Part shown: one piece after another, positions 1 to 5,655 of the stretch | Layout: every line of letters starts with the position of its first letter | How positions within the stretch are numbered: position 1 is the first letter of the stretch | Source of the DNA: an uncultured Eubacteriales bacterium | GTDB taxonomy: Bacteria; Bacillota; Clostridia; Oscillospirales; Acutalibacteraceae | DNA: 6,658 nucleotides | Direction: 5' to 3' | Assembly: GCA_900319615.1 (NCBI GenBank) | Contig: ONPE01000073.1 | Location: forward strand, 1 to 6,658 | Made by a program: the position numbers and the translations under genes | Notes under the pieces: generated by a model | Told to the model about the DNA's origin: nothing | What the model saw: only the letters and a program-made list of their open reading frames with translations | The model's database searches: none

Positions 1-973
1 GGAGAGACGAGCAGCCGTCAAAGCAATGTTCTGCGGCATTATTGAACGCGGAACCGATGGTGACGGTCTCCAGAGCCGAACAGCCCTCAAAGGCGCCCAG
101 CATATCCGCGGCGGCGTAGGAATTGCCGATCATGTCGGAGCCGATAAGATTGACATTGTCGCCGATCTCGATGCTCTCGAGGTTGGTGTTGCCCGCGAAG
201 GCGCCGCCGCCGATGACCGTGATGTTCTTGCCCCAGAAAAGATTGTCGGGATAAGAAACGGGGATGGTATCGGGCACGACGATATCCGCGTCCTGAGCGT
301 TGCACTTTGTGAGCTTGTAGGAGTTGTCGCTTATTTTTTCAAACTCAAAGTAAGGCACAGCGAGCTCGTTGTCGCTGACCTGCTTGAAGTTCTGATTTCC
401 GTCGGTTGCGACGAACTTTCTTTCGCCTGCTTCATAGTGCTGCTTGACGCCGTTGATATAAGGCTGCTGCTCAGTCGCGTCATAATGAGGCGCTTCAGCA
501 TCTACGCTGTCGGCAGTGAAGGTCTCCCACGTATAAGCGTACCATTTTACGCCGTCGGTGTTGAAGTTGATATTGTCACCGTTGGTAGACAGGTAGATTT
601 TTCCGTCGCCCTGCGCCGGTCCGTTCGTTGCCGTGTAAAAGTTAAGATGACCGTAGCCGTCATTCCAATCATTGAGCCTTATCTCGTTATAGTTGCCAAG
701 CGTGATATCACCCGTGCGGTTATAGACGTTGGACGTATCATCTACGTTAAAGTTGGTTTCATCGAAATCCGGATTCACGCGGCATATGATGAAATTTGCG
801 TAAAGATCGGTGAAGCTGAAATAGTCACCGGTCACGTTTACCGCTTCGACCCATTTGCGCACAAATATCTGCGCGCTCTCAGCCGAAGCAGATGTCGCGG
901 GGATGATGGTGAATACGCTGAGTATCATTATCAAAGATAACAGCAAACTCACCGGCTTCTTTAATAACCTCAT
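1..973 (-). CDS. Secreted BspA-like leucine-rich-repeat protein, partial (3' end off window)
   Basis: I translated 324 codons leftward from ATG at 973; the frame stays open to base 1, so the C-terminus is missing. The start is supported by GGAGGT five bases upstream (979-984). Residues 1-31 form a signal peptide: basic MRLLKK, a hydrophobic core, then the cleavage-type end ATSASA. Residues 33 to about 210 form a beta-rich, Asn/Asp/Tyr-rich region that I do not recognise (for example KWYAYTWETF at 143-152). From about residue 229 the pattern becomes BspA-like LRR_5: DIVVPDTIP, ITVIGGGAFAGNTNLESIEIGDN (251-273), MLGAFEGCSALETVTIG and CFDGCSSL, where 'aFxgCssLxxvxig' is the family signature. Such proteins are exported and usually bind surfaces or other proteins. 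Many ruminococcal ones end in a dockerin or an anchor, which cannot be seen here. It lies downstream of the dockerin gene on the same strand, but has its own promoter. LRR assignment is confident; function is unknown. Confidence 0.88.
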   Translation of the reverse strand, partial: MRLLKKPVSLLLSLIMILSVFTIIPATSASAESAQIFVRKWVEAVNVTGDYFSFTDLYANFIICRVNPDFDETNFNVDDTSNVYNRTGDITLGNYNEIRLNDWNDGYGHLNFYTATNGPAQGDGKIYLSTNGDNINFNTDGVKWYAYTWETFTADSVDAEAPHYDATEQQPYINGVKQHYEAGERKFVATDGNQNFKQVSDNELAVPYFEFEKISDNSYKLTKCNAQDADIVVPDTIPVSYPDNLFWGKNITVIGGGAFAGNTNLESIEIGDNVNLIGSDMIGNSYAAADMLGAFEGCSALETVTIGSAFNNAAEHCFDGCSSL

Positions 974-1074
974 AACTTACCTCCGTTTCGTATCCCTTGT
1001 CACAGGGGTGCAGGATACAATATGAATATATGAAAAGGTTTTCAAACATAGGTAACGATAATCATGGATGTTTA

Positions 1075-1103
1075 ATTATAGCACATCTTGTACAATTTTT
1101 CAA
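1075..1103 (-). promoter_or_regulatory. Promoter of the BspA-like gene
   Basis: On the minus strand, TTGAAA (1103-1098) and TATAAT (1080-1075) are separated by exactly 17 bases. The -10 is preceded by TGC, giving an extended -10 (TGCTATAAT). Transcription would start near 1068, leaving a leader of about 95 bases before the ATG at 973. The spacer half carries one arm of an inverted repeat (1090-1098 with 1127-1135). Confidence 0.75.
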
Positions 1104-1135
1104 TCTGTTTTTGAATGTTTATTCACAAATTGTAC
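1090..1135. repeat. Inverted repeat overlapping the BspA-like promoter
   Basis: The arms GTACAATTT (1090-1098) and AAATTGTAC (1127-1135) are perfect reverse complements, with an inner TGAAT/ATTCA hairpin at 1112-1125. The left arm lies inside the -35/-10 spacer and touches the -35 box, so this could be a regulator binding site rather than an RNA structure. Chance occurrence in AT-rich DNA is possible. Confidence 0.4.
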
Positions 1136-1244
1136 GAAGTTTTTCGGCATTGTTCAGGTTTACGAATTGTCGGAGGAGCTTTGTCAAATCGTCATTAATA
1201 CTAATCCTTGATAAAAGGATTTGATCAGGCTTTAGTATAAACGC

Positions 1245-1278
1245 AAAAATCGGGCGAAGCCGATATCAGCTCCGCCCG
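1245..1278 (-). terminator. Rho-independent terminator of the dockerin gene
   Basis: Read on the minus strand, CGGGCGGAGC pairs with GGCTTCGCCCG (1278 to 1251) in a stem of about 10 base pairs including one G-U, with a loop around TGATATC. It is followed at once by A and five T (1250-1245). It sits 29 bases past the TAA of the dockerin gene, so it separates that transcript from the BspA-like gene. Confidence 0.87.
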
Positions 1279-1306
1279 GATGTTTGATATTATTGATATA
1301 TTCTGC

Positions 1307-3736
1307 TTACTTTACAAAGATCAGCCTTGCGATCCATCTCTGGATCAGCGTAACGTCAACGGAGGTCACGACCTTGTCTCCGTCAGCGTCGGCGGCTCTC
1401 TCAAAGATCGCGAAGATCTTGATGCTCGCGAGATGATACTGGACAAAGGTAGCGTCGATGATGGTAACATCGCCGTCGCCGTCTGCATCGCCGGGCACGA
1501 TCTCTTCCTGCTCGCCCTTGTCGTTAGAGAGCAGATATAGCTGTGTGCCGTAGAAGGGGTTAGCCGTGGTGATGTACATACCCTCGTCGGTGGTGACGAA
1601 ACGGAGCGCGCCGTAGTTGAACTTGTCGCCGAAGCCGTCGCGTGTGACGACCTCCCATTTCTCGCCGTCGGCGGTCTTGAAGATGTCAAAGCCCTGCGTA
1701 TCCTTGGCTACTCTGCTGCTGATCGTCATGTAGAGGGCGAACGCCTTCCAGATGTCGTCGTGCTTTGCGAGCTCATAGGAGAAGTCATCGAGGAACAGCG
1801 TCCTGACGGTATCCGCGGCGTCGCTGAGGATGCCGGAGAGCTCTGCAGCCTCTTCATCGGTCAGGCAATACAGCTCGGGCTCTTCCTTGATATCCTTTGC
1901 GATACCGGCGATAGCCACGGCTGCCTCGGCGACTACGGGACGGTACTCTTCGGTGAACGCCTTGACTGCGGCTTTGTCGGTGAAGTCGAGCTCGCTGAGA
2001 GCAGCCATCATCGCGTTGACGTCGTCACATACAGCCTCGGTGCTTTCGTTGAGGATGTTTCTGGAGGTCAGGTAGGTCATGGCGAAGAATGCCAAGCGCT
2101 CGCGCTCTTCCATGTTCTTCAGATGCTCGAGGAACTTCCTGATATTAGCCTGAGTGTCGATGACGATCTTTCCGTCCTCGCCGCCGGTCTGCTCCTGAGC
2201 AGCCTCCTCGGCATACTCGTCGATCTCCTGCTTGGAGACCTCGTTATCTATCAGCTTCTTCCAGAAGGCGTTGAGGCTCTCGAACTGATGCTTGCGCTCA
2301 GCCGGAGTCATCTCGGCGAGGCTGCCGCCGGTGATCCTGGTCAGATAGTTGTAGATGACCTTGGAATCCATGGTGCCGATATAAAACTCGCCGTTATATT
2401 CGCCGTGCTTCCAGACATATTCGTTGGTTGTGTCCTTGGTGAGCTCGGTGAAGCCCTTGACCTCGGAGAACTTGCCTGTCTCGGGATCCATCACCGAGAG
2501 GGTCTGGGCGTGACCTGTGGTAGAGATCAGCGGAGCAAGGTACTTGGAGAAGTCGGTGCTCTCGGGTGAGGTCACCATCTTCAGCATACCCTGTATACCT
2601 GCGAGCTCTGCGGAGATAGTGTGGTCTATATCATATGTATAGAGCTTGTCGTCGAAAACTCCCAGCGCGCCTACTACGGAGAGATAGCCGAGGGCGTAGC
2701 TGTCGGAATCGGTGAAGCCGAGCTTGTCTGTGGGAGAGAGACCCTGATTATTGGGGCTGTCCTTACCTCTGCCGATGACCTCCTGCCATACCCAGCCGTA
2801 GTCGTTTGCCTCCTCGCCGTCGCGGGCGGGGTGACCCTTGAACACGATATAGCCGAGCATATTGGGGATGGTGGCGTAGATCTCATCGTGATAAGCCGTC
2901 ATATCCCAGAAGGGGCTGCCGGCGGTGGCGGCGACAAACGAATCATCGCCGTAGTTGCCCTGTAAGCCTGCCTCGGTGATGTAGGCGAAATCGCGGTAGT
3001 CGGCTACGGTGTTCCAGCCGTCGCCTGCTTCGTTTCTCTCGATGACAGCCAGCTTGACGGTCTCGCCGGCTTTCAGCGGCTCGTCTGCCTGTGTGCCGGC
3101 AAAATAGAGCTTGTCGCGGTAGATGCAGTTGGCTCTCATGCTCGAGCCCTGCTTTGTGGAGTATACCTCGGTCAGCTCGTCGTTCTCGTCCAGCTTGTAG
3201 ATCTTGGGCTCGTTGCCGGAGGCGCCGATGTAGGTTGCAAAATAGAGGTCGTTGCCGTATTTTGCTACATGGCGGAAGGGATCCTTCATCTCTGCGATGA
3301 CCTCGAACTCACCGGGGTTCTCGCGGTTCATCTTGACCAGCACACCGGCGTTCGGGTTGTCGGGATAGGGTATCTCGCCGTTGGTGATGACGTCGACCAG
3401 CTTCCACATGGTCTCCTTGTCCATCTGACCCGAGGCGAGTACCGCAGGCTCCAGATACGCCTTGATGACTGCGCCTACGGTGTTGCGCCAGCCGCCGATA
3501 TACAGCCAGCCGTCGCGCTCAGCCATGCTCCAGCCGTAGCCGATCTCGCGGTCGCCGATCAGACCGTCGGCTTCGCCGGGCTTGCCGTCGGGGTTGGAGA
3601 TCCTGGTGACGGTGTCGCCTGAGAGGGTCGTCTGACGAGCTACAGCGCCCGACGCTATAGCTGTGGTCAGAAGGATCGCCAAAGCCAAACACACGGCGAC
3701 CGTCCTTGAGAATGTTTTTTTGATAGTTGAATTCAT
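1307..3736 (-). CDS. Secreted dockerin protein: predicted seven-bladed propeller with helical insert
   Basis: This is an 809-residue protein with a signal peptide (residues 1 to about 33: KK, hydrophobic core, ending GAVA). Residues 60-460 contain six similar strand motifs typical of propeller blades: GWLYIGGW (76-83), NDLYFATYIG (162-171), DKLYFAGTQ (208-216), DEIYATIPN (284-292), DKLYTYDI (363-370) and GEFYIGTMD (449-457). A seventh, EGMYITTANPFYG (718-730), comes only after a charged, almost wholly helical stretch (about 475-675). The C-terminus (748-809) is a type I dockerin with two complete 12-residue calcium loops: D750, D752, D754, D761 and D783, D785, D787, D794. A dockerin docks its bearer on a cohesin of a cellulosome-like or surface complex. 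No glycosidase motif is visible, so the propeller is more likely a binding or accessory module. The start is supported by AAGGAGG seven bases upstream. Dockerin and export are confident; the propeller is inferred from motif repetition; the ligand is unknown. Confidence 0.92.
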   Translation of the reverse strand: MNSTIKKTFSRTVAVCLALAILLTTAIASGAVARQTTLSGDTVTRISNPDGKPGEADGLIGDREIGYGWSMAERDGWLYIGGWRNTVGAVIKAYLEPAVLASGQMDKETMWKLVDVITNGEIPYPDNPNAGVLVKMNRENPGEFEVIAEMKDPFRHVAKYGNDLYFATYIGASGNEPKIYKLDENDELTEVYSTKQGSSMRANCIYRDKLYFAGTQADEPLKAGETVKLAVIERNEAGDGWNTVADYRDFAYITEAGLQGNYGDDSFVAATAGSPFWDMTAYHDEIYATIPNMLGYIVFKGHPARDGEEANDYGWVWQEVIGRGKDSPNNQGLSPTDKLGFTDSDSYALGYLSVVGALGVFDDKLYTYDIDHTISAELAGIQGMLKMVTSPESTDFSKYLAPLISTTGHAQTLSVMDPETGKFSEVKGFTELTKDTTNEYVWKHGEYNGEFYIGTMDSKVIYNYLTRITGGSLAEMTPAERKHQFESLNAFWKKLIDNEVSKQEIDEYAEEAAQEQTGGEDGKIVIDTQANIRKFLEHLKNMEERERLAFFAMTYLTSRNILNESTEAVCDDVNAMMAALSELDFTDKAAVKAFTEEYRPVVAEAAVAIAGIAKDIKEEPELYCLTDEEAAELSGILSDAADTVRTLFLDDFSYELAKHDDIWKAFALYMTISSRVAKDTQGFDIFKTADGEKWEVVTRDGFGDKFNYGALRFVTTDEGMYITTANPFYGTQLYLLSNDKGEQEEIVPGDADGDGDVTIIDATFVQYHLASIKIFAIFERAADADGDKVVTSVDVTLIQRWIARLIFVK

Positions 3737-3772
3737 TTGCTTTCCTCCTTTTTTGAATTCGTTTATCTGATT

Positions 3773-3812
3773 TTATTATATCACGTTTTGTTGTCGGATC
3801 ATGATATAATAA
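3773..3812. repeat. Perfect 11-base inverted repeat at the dockerin promoter
   Basis: TTATTATATCA (3773-3783) and TGATATAATAA (3802-3812) are exact reverse complements separated by 18 bases. The left copy contains the minus-strand extended -10. The right copy is an identical TGATATAAT facing the other way, so the site could be a divergent promoter pair or a two-arm operator. Confidence 0.55.
3775..3803 (-). promoter_or_regulatory. Candidate promoter of the dockerin gene (extended -10)
   Basis: On the minus strand, TATAAT (3780-3775) is preceded by TGA, forming an extended -10. The hexamer 17 bases upstream, CATGAT, is a poor -35, so the extended -10 would carry the promoter or an activator would help. 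The predicted start is near 3768, about 32 bases before the ATG, with AAGGAGG at 3744-3750 as ribosome binding site. Confidence 0.55.
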
Positions 3813-4021
3813 TACAATAAATAAATATACAAATGCAACATTTTTTTGCGAAAAAGGGGATTTTGATAAGAAACATTTTTGCGGTCGAGCCTGCCGCAGC
3901 CGGATGCGCAATACTCTGTCTGACGTTGCATGGTGAATCGGCAACCTTCCGTCAACGTCGCTTGCGTTTGTTGCCACCGTGACACACGTGTCCCCTTAGG
4001 AAAGGGAGGCTTTGAAAGATT

Positions 4022-4208
4022 CTATGCGACGTTTCAGTGAGAGTGGTAGGGTACGGCATTTATGACGTACCGGACGCGCAGCGTCATTCGCACAGCGATT
4101 GGTCGCAGTTGCTACGCATATAAACGACATATTAAGGAAAAGTTTCGGTACGTCGGACACGCGTGTCCAAGCGCCGTACCCTACAACTCTCTATTTAACG
4201 TTGCAGAG
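4022..4208. repeat. Large imperfect inverted-repeat (MITE-like) element
   Basis: The left arm GAGAGTGGTAGGGTACGGC (4039-4057) is the reverse complement of 4173-4191 with one mismatch in 19. Weaker complementarity extends outward to about 4022 and 4208 (ACGTCGCATAG against ACGTTGCAGAG). Further in, GACGTACCG (4064-4072) matches CGGTACGTC (4146-4154) exactly. Each side can also fold alone through GGTACG/CGTACC: 4050-4071 with a 10-base loop, and 4147-4180 enclosing a perfect 14-base palindrome. Small hairpins GACGC/GCGTC (4073-4085) and GCGA/TCGC (4095-4106) lie in the middle. There is no transposase and no clear target duplication. It could be a non-autonomous element or a structured RNA. Confidence 0.7.
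4155..4168. repeat. Perfect 14-base palindrome GGACACGCGTGTCC
   Basis: This is exactly self-complementary, so it is either a symmetric protein binding site or the tip of the hairpin formed by 4147-4180. A near copy, GACACACGTGTCC, occurs at 3981-3993 in the same spacer, followed by a different flank. Confidence 0.65.
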
Positions 4209-4285
4209 TGAACGGTCGATATTATATCCAGACGTAGTGATCTATCTCACTTTTAATACCATCAAACAGAACAGTATGGTGTACT

Positions 4286-4310
4286 AAAAAACCGGGTGTG
4301 GGCGTAGCCC
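4286..4310 (-). terminator. Weak candidate terminator for the peroxiredoxin transcript
   Basis: On the minus strand, GGGC-TAC-GCCC (4310-4300) is followed by ACACCCGG and then six T (4291-4286). The hairpin is short and the T run is eight bases away from it, so termination here is uncertain. No better minus-strand terminator was seen between 4419 and the dockerin promoter. Confidence 0.3.
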
Positions 4311-4316
4311 TCCATC

Positions 4317-4350
4317 AACTCCTAACTCCTAACTCCTAATTCCTAACTAT
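4317..4350. repeat. Heptamer tandem repeat (AACTCCT)
   Basis: Three perfect AACTCCT units (4317-4337) are followed by one variant AATTCCT (4338-4344) and a partial AACTAT (4345-4350). It lies between the two copies of the spaced direct repeat. No coding role is apparent. Confidence 0.85.
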
Positions 4351-4419
4351 AAAACGCTGTGATCTATCAAACACTTGACGATATCAAACATAACGGTATG
4401 GTGTATAAAGACGCGCGCG

Positions 4420-4872
4420 TCAAAGCTCGGCGAGCATCTGCGCAGGGTTGTCTGCCGCCTTGACCTTGTCGAAGGCTTTGACGATGACGCCGTTCTCGTC
4501 GATGAGGTAGGTGGTGCGGACGACGCCCATGCTGACCTTGCCGTAGAGCTTCTTCTCCTTCCAGACGTCGTAGGCTTGGATGACCTCTTTCTCGACGTCC
4601 GAGAGCAGGGTGAACGGCAGCCCGTGCTTCTCTTCAAAGCGCTTGTGCGAGGCGACGGTGTCCTTGCTCACGCCGAGGACGACTGCCCCCTTCTCGCGGA
4701 ACTGAGGATACAGCTCCGAGAAGGCGCACGCCTGCTTGGTGCAGCCCGAGGTCATGTCCTTGGGATAGAAGTAGAGGATGACCCTTTGACCGCGATAATC
4801 AGAGAGCGATATCTCCTCGCCGTTCTGGTCGGGGAGGGTGAATTCGGGCGCGAGTGTGCCGACAGCTAACAT
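4420..4872 (-). CDS. bcp: Thioredoxin-dependent thiol peroxidase, Bcp/PrxQ family
   Basis: This 150-residue cytosolic peroxiredoxin has the length usual for the family. Bcp reduces hydrogen peroxide and organic hydroperoxides and is re-reduced by thioredoxin. The N-terminal signature APEFTLPDQNGE (8-19) leads to the active site FYPKDMTSGCTKQACAF (35-51), with Thr41, peroxidatic Cys44 and a Cys49 five residues on, the resolving position of the two-cysteine PrxQ type. Arg119 in GVVRTTYLID fits the conserved active-site arginine. Ser42 takes the place of the proline often found in TPGC; this substitution is tolerated in the family. The start is set by GGAGGT (4880-4885) seven bases upstream. The gene is transcribed alone, divergently from the acetyltransferase. 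The last bases overlap a 12-base palindrome (4410-4421). There is no signal peptide. Identification is firm; physiological substrate preference is not visible. Confidence 0.95.
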   Translation of the reverse strand: MLAVGTLAPEFTLPDQNGEEISLSDYRGQRVILYFYPKDMTSGCTKQACAFSELYPQFREKGAVVLGVSKDTVASHKRFEEKHGLPFTLLSDVEKEVIQAYDVWKEKKLYGKVSMGVVRTTYLIDENGVIVKAFDKVKAADNPAQMLAEL

Positions 4873-4904
4873 AATGATGACCTCCGTAATTGTCTTTTAA
4901 CATT

Positions 4905-4933
4905 ATTATAGCACGGTCATCGCGATATTTCTA
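4905..4933 (-). promoter_or_regulatory. Promoter of the peroxiredoxin gene
   Basis: On the minus strand, TAGAAA (4933-4928) and TATAAT (4910-4905) are 17 bases apart, and TGC before the -10 makes an extended -10 identical to that of the BspA-like gene (TGCTATAAT). The predicted start is near 4898, giving a leader of about 26 bases. It is back to back with the acetyltransferase promoter, with 14 bases between the two -35 boxes. I see no clear PerR or OxyR site. Confidence 0.68.
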
Positions 4934-4947
4934 TACCTATTTATATC

Positions 4948-4976
4948 TTTACAAACAAAAGAGGATAGTGTATCAT
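4948..4976 (+). promoter_or_regulatory. Promoter of the acetyltransferase gene
   Basis: TTTACA (4948-4953) and TATCAT (4971-4976) each match consensus at five of six positions, with a 17-base spacer. Transcription would start near 4983 and give a leader of about 92 bases containing the inverted repeat at 4988-5052. A second possible -10, TATAAA at 5050-5055, lies nearer the gene but lacks a good -35. Confidence 0.6.
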
Positions 4977-4987
4977 AGCAGCATCTA

Positions 4988-5052
4988 ATGCTAAACTCAG
5001 ATTAAAACATTTGACGCGATAGATTGTAGATTTTTCAGTCAGAGTTTAGTAT
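4988..5052 (+). repeat. Inverted repeat in the acetyltransferase leader
   Basis: ATGCTAAACTC (4988-4998) pairs with GAGTTTAGTAT (5042-5052) in 11 positions including one G-U, closing a loop of 43 bases. The right arm ends nine bases before AAGGAG (5061-5066). If transcribed from the 4948 promoter, it would form a stem next to the ribosome binding site; as DNA, it could be an operator. Confidence 0.5.
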
Positions 5053-5074
5053 AAAATCACAAGGAGAACCGGCT

Positions 5075-5593
5075 ATGGAACTGATAAAATGTGATGACAG
5101 TCACCGTGAGGCGGTGACAGAGCTCTACCACAGGTCGATCGAGTATCTGGAATCGACCGTCAACTATCCCAAATGGAACCCCGGTCACCCCAGCGACAAG
5201 GGCGTGAGGAAGGCTATAGAAAACGGCACCCAGTACGTTTGCCTCGATAACGGCGAGGCTGTGGGCGCGCTTGTGCTGAGCGAAGACCCCGAGGGCTTCT
5301 ACGAGGCAGGCGAGTGGAGCGTCGACCTCGAGAGGGGCGAATTCCTCATCATCCATGTGCTCGCCGTCGACCCCGATAAGGGGCAGCGCGGCATAGGCGG
5401 CTTCATGGTCGAGAGGTGCATAGATATCGCACGCAGGGGCGGCTACAAGGCGATCCGCCTCGACGTTGTGCCCGGCAATATACCTGCGAAAAAGCTGTAC
5501 GCGAAATACGGCTTTACCTACGCGGGGAGGAAGGATCTGCTCAAGAATATCGACTTCATCCCGCTGTTCGACCTGTATGAGCTGGTGCTGTGA
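5075..5593 (+). CDS. GNAT-family N-acetyltransferase
   Basis: This 172-residue protein should transfer an acetyl group from acetyl-CoA to an amine. GNAT motif A is clear: strand HVLAVDP (94-100), then the pyrophosphate-binding loop QRGIGG (104-109, the Q/RxxGxG/A signature), then helix FMVERCIDIARRGG. Motif B follows as IRLDVVPGNIPAKKLYAKYGF (127-147), the usual N-xx-A-xx-LY-xx-GF pattern. The N-terminal half (Trp34 region, then YVCLDNGEAVGALVLSE at 54-70) forms the first part of the fold. Size is normal for a single-domain GNAT. The start is supported by AAGGAG (5061-5066), eight bases upstream. It stands alone, divergent from the peroxiredoxin gene. The substrate (small molecule, antibiotic or protein) cannot be told from the sequence, because no RimI, RimJ or aminoglycoside-specific motif is evident. 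Confidence 0.92.
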   Translation: MELIKCDDSHREAVTELYHRSIEYLESTVNYPKWNPGHPSDKGVRKAIENGTQYVCLDNGEAVGALVLSEDPEGFYEAGEWSVDLERGEFLIIHVLAVDPDKGQRGIGGFMVERCIDIARRGGYKAIRLDVVPGNIPAKKLYAKYGFTYAGRKDLLKNIDFIPLFDLYELVL

Positions 5594-5655
5594 TCCTGCA
5601 TCATATTAAACGGCAATAACCTTCCCCGGTGCAATCACTAAAGTTTCCACCGGAC

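Larger units (their letters stand above)
974..1306. other. Intergenic spacer between the dockerin and BspA-like genes
   Basis: This 333-base AT-rich spacer carries the dockerin gene terminator (1245-1278) and the BspA-like gene promoter (1075-1103), both on the minus strand. It also holds a 7-base-pair hairpin at 1203-1221 (AATCCTT/AAGGATT, 5-base loop) and a perfect 9-base inverted repeat, GTACAATTT at 1090-1098 with AAATTGTAC at 1127-1135. The latter encloses a small hairpin (TGAAT/ATTCA, 1112-1125). I see no convincing gene in it. Confidence 0.7.
4237..4409. repeat. Spaced direct repeat (two copies, 122 bases apart)
   Basis: Copy 1 (4237 to about 4287) and copy 2 (4359 to about 4409) align without gaps at an offset of 122 bases. 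GTGATCTATC is identical, ATCAAACA is identical 24 bases further on, and then AACnGTATGGTGTA follows; the middle is diverged. The region between holds the AACTCCT array. This looks like an old duplication, or two copies of a short dispersed repeat. Confidence 0.6.
3813..4419. other. Repeat-rich, gene-free spacer between peroxiredoxin and dockerin genes
   Basis: No convincing gene lies here on either strand. The spacer starts with an AT-rich stretch (3813-3880), then becomes a chain of hairpins. These include TGCGG/CCGCA (3880-3898), GACGTTG/CAACGTC (3922-3959), GACAC/GTGTC (3981-3992) and CCCTT/AAGGG with loop AGGA (3993-4006). A large inverted-repeat element (4022-4208), a spaced direct repeat and a heptamer tandem array follow. 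The motif ACGTTGCAnnGTGAA occurs twice as a direct repeat (3923-3937 and 4198-4212), on either side of the large element. The density of palindromes suggests accumulated small non-coding mobile elements rather than a single regulatory leader. Confidence 0.6.

Noticed and set aside
26..940. Long plus-strand open frame of 304 codons
   Set aside because: It lies opposite the BspA-like gene, whose minus-strand translation has a signal peptide, LRR signatures and a ribosome binding site; the plus-strand product has no recognisable features.
997..1224. Plus-strand frame of 75 codons in the spacer
   Set aside because: TTG start without a ribosome binding site; it covers the minus-strand promoter of the BspA-like gene and gives no recognisable protein.
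1760..2569. Plus-strand open frame of 269 codons, and others at 2621-2965 and 3269-3622
   Set aside because: They lie inside the dockerin gene, antisense to it, and have leucine/valine/glycine-rich compositions typical of antisense shadows.
3519..3985. Minus-strand frames of 152 and 69 codons upstream of and overlapping the dockerin start
   Set aside because: They run through the promoter and repeat DNA, and the longer overlaps the dockerin coding region out of frame; the dockerin ATG has its own ribosome binding site and signal peptide.
4099..4287. Plus-strand frame of 62 codons
   Set aside because: Non-ATG start, no ribosome binding site, and it consists of the inverted-repeat element and direct-repeat sequence.
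4317..4409. CRISPR array
   Set aside because: The heptamers have no spacers, and the longer repeat has only two diverged copies with no regular spacing series.
4375..4869. Plus-strand frame of 164 codons
   Set aside because: It is antisense to the clearly identified peroxiredoxin gene.
5011..5055. TTGACG (5011-5016) with TATAAA (5050-5055) as the acetyltransferase promoter
   Set aside because: The 33-base gap is far too long for a -35/-10 pair; the TTTACA/TATCAT pair upstream is properly spaced.
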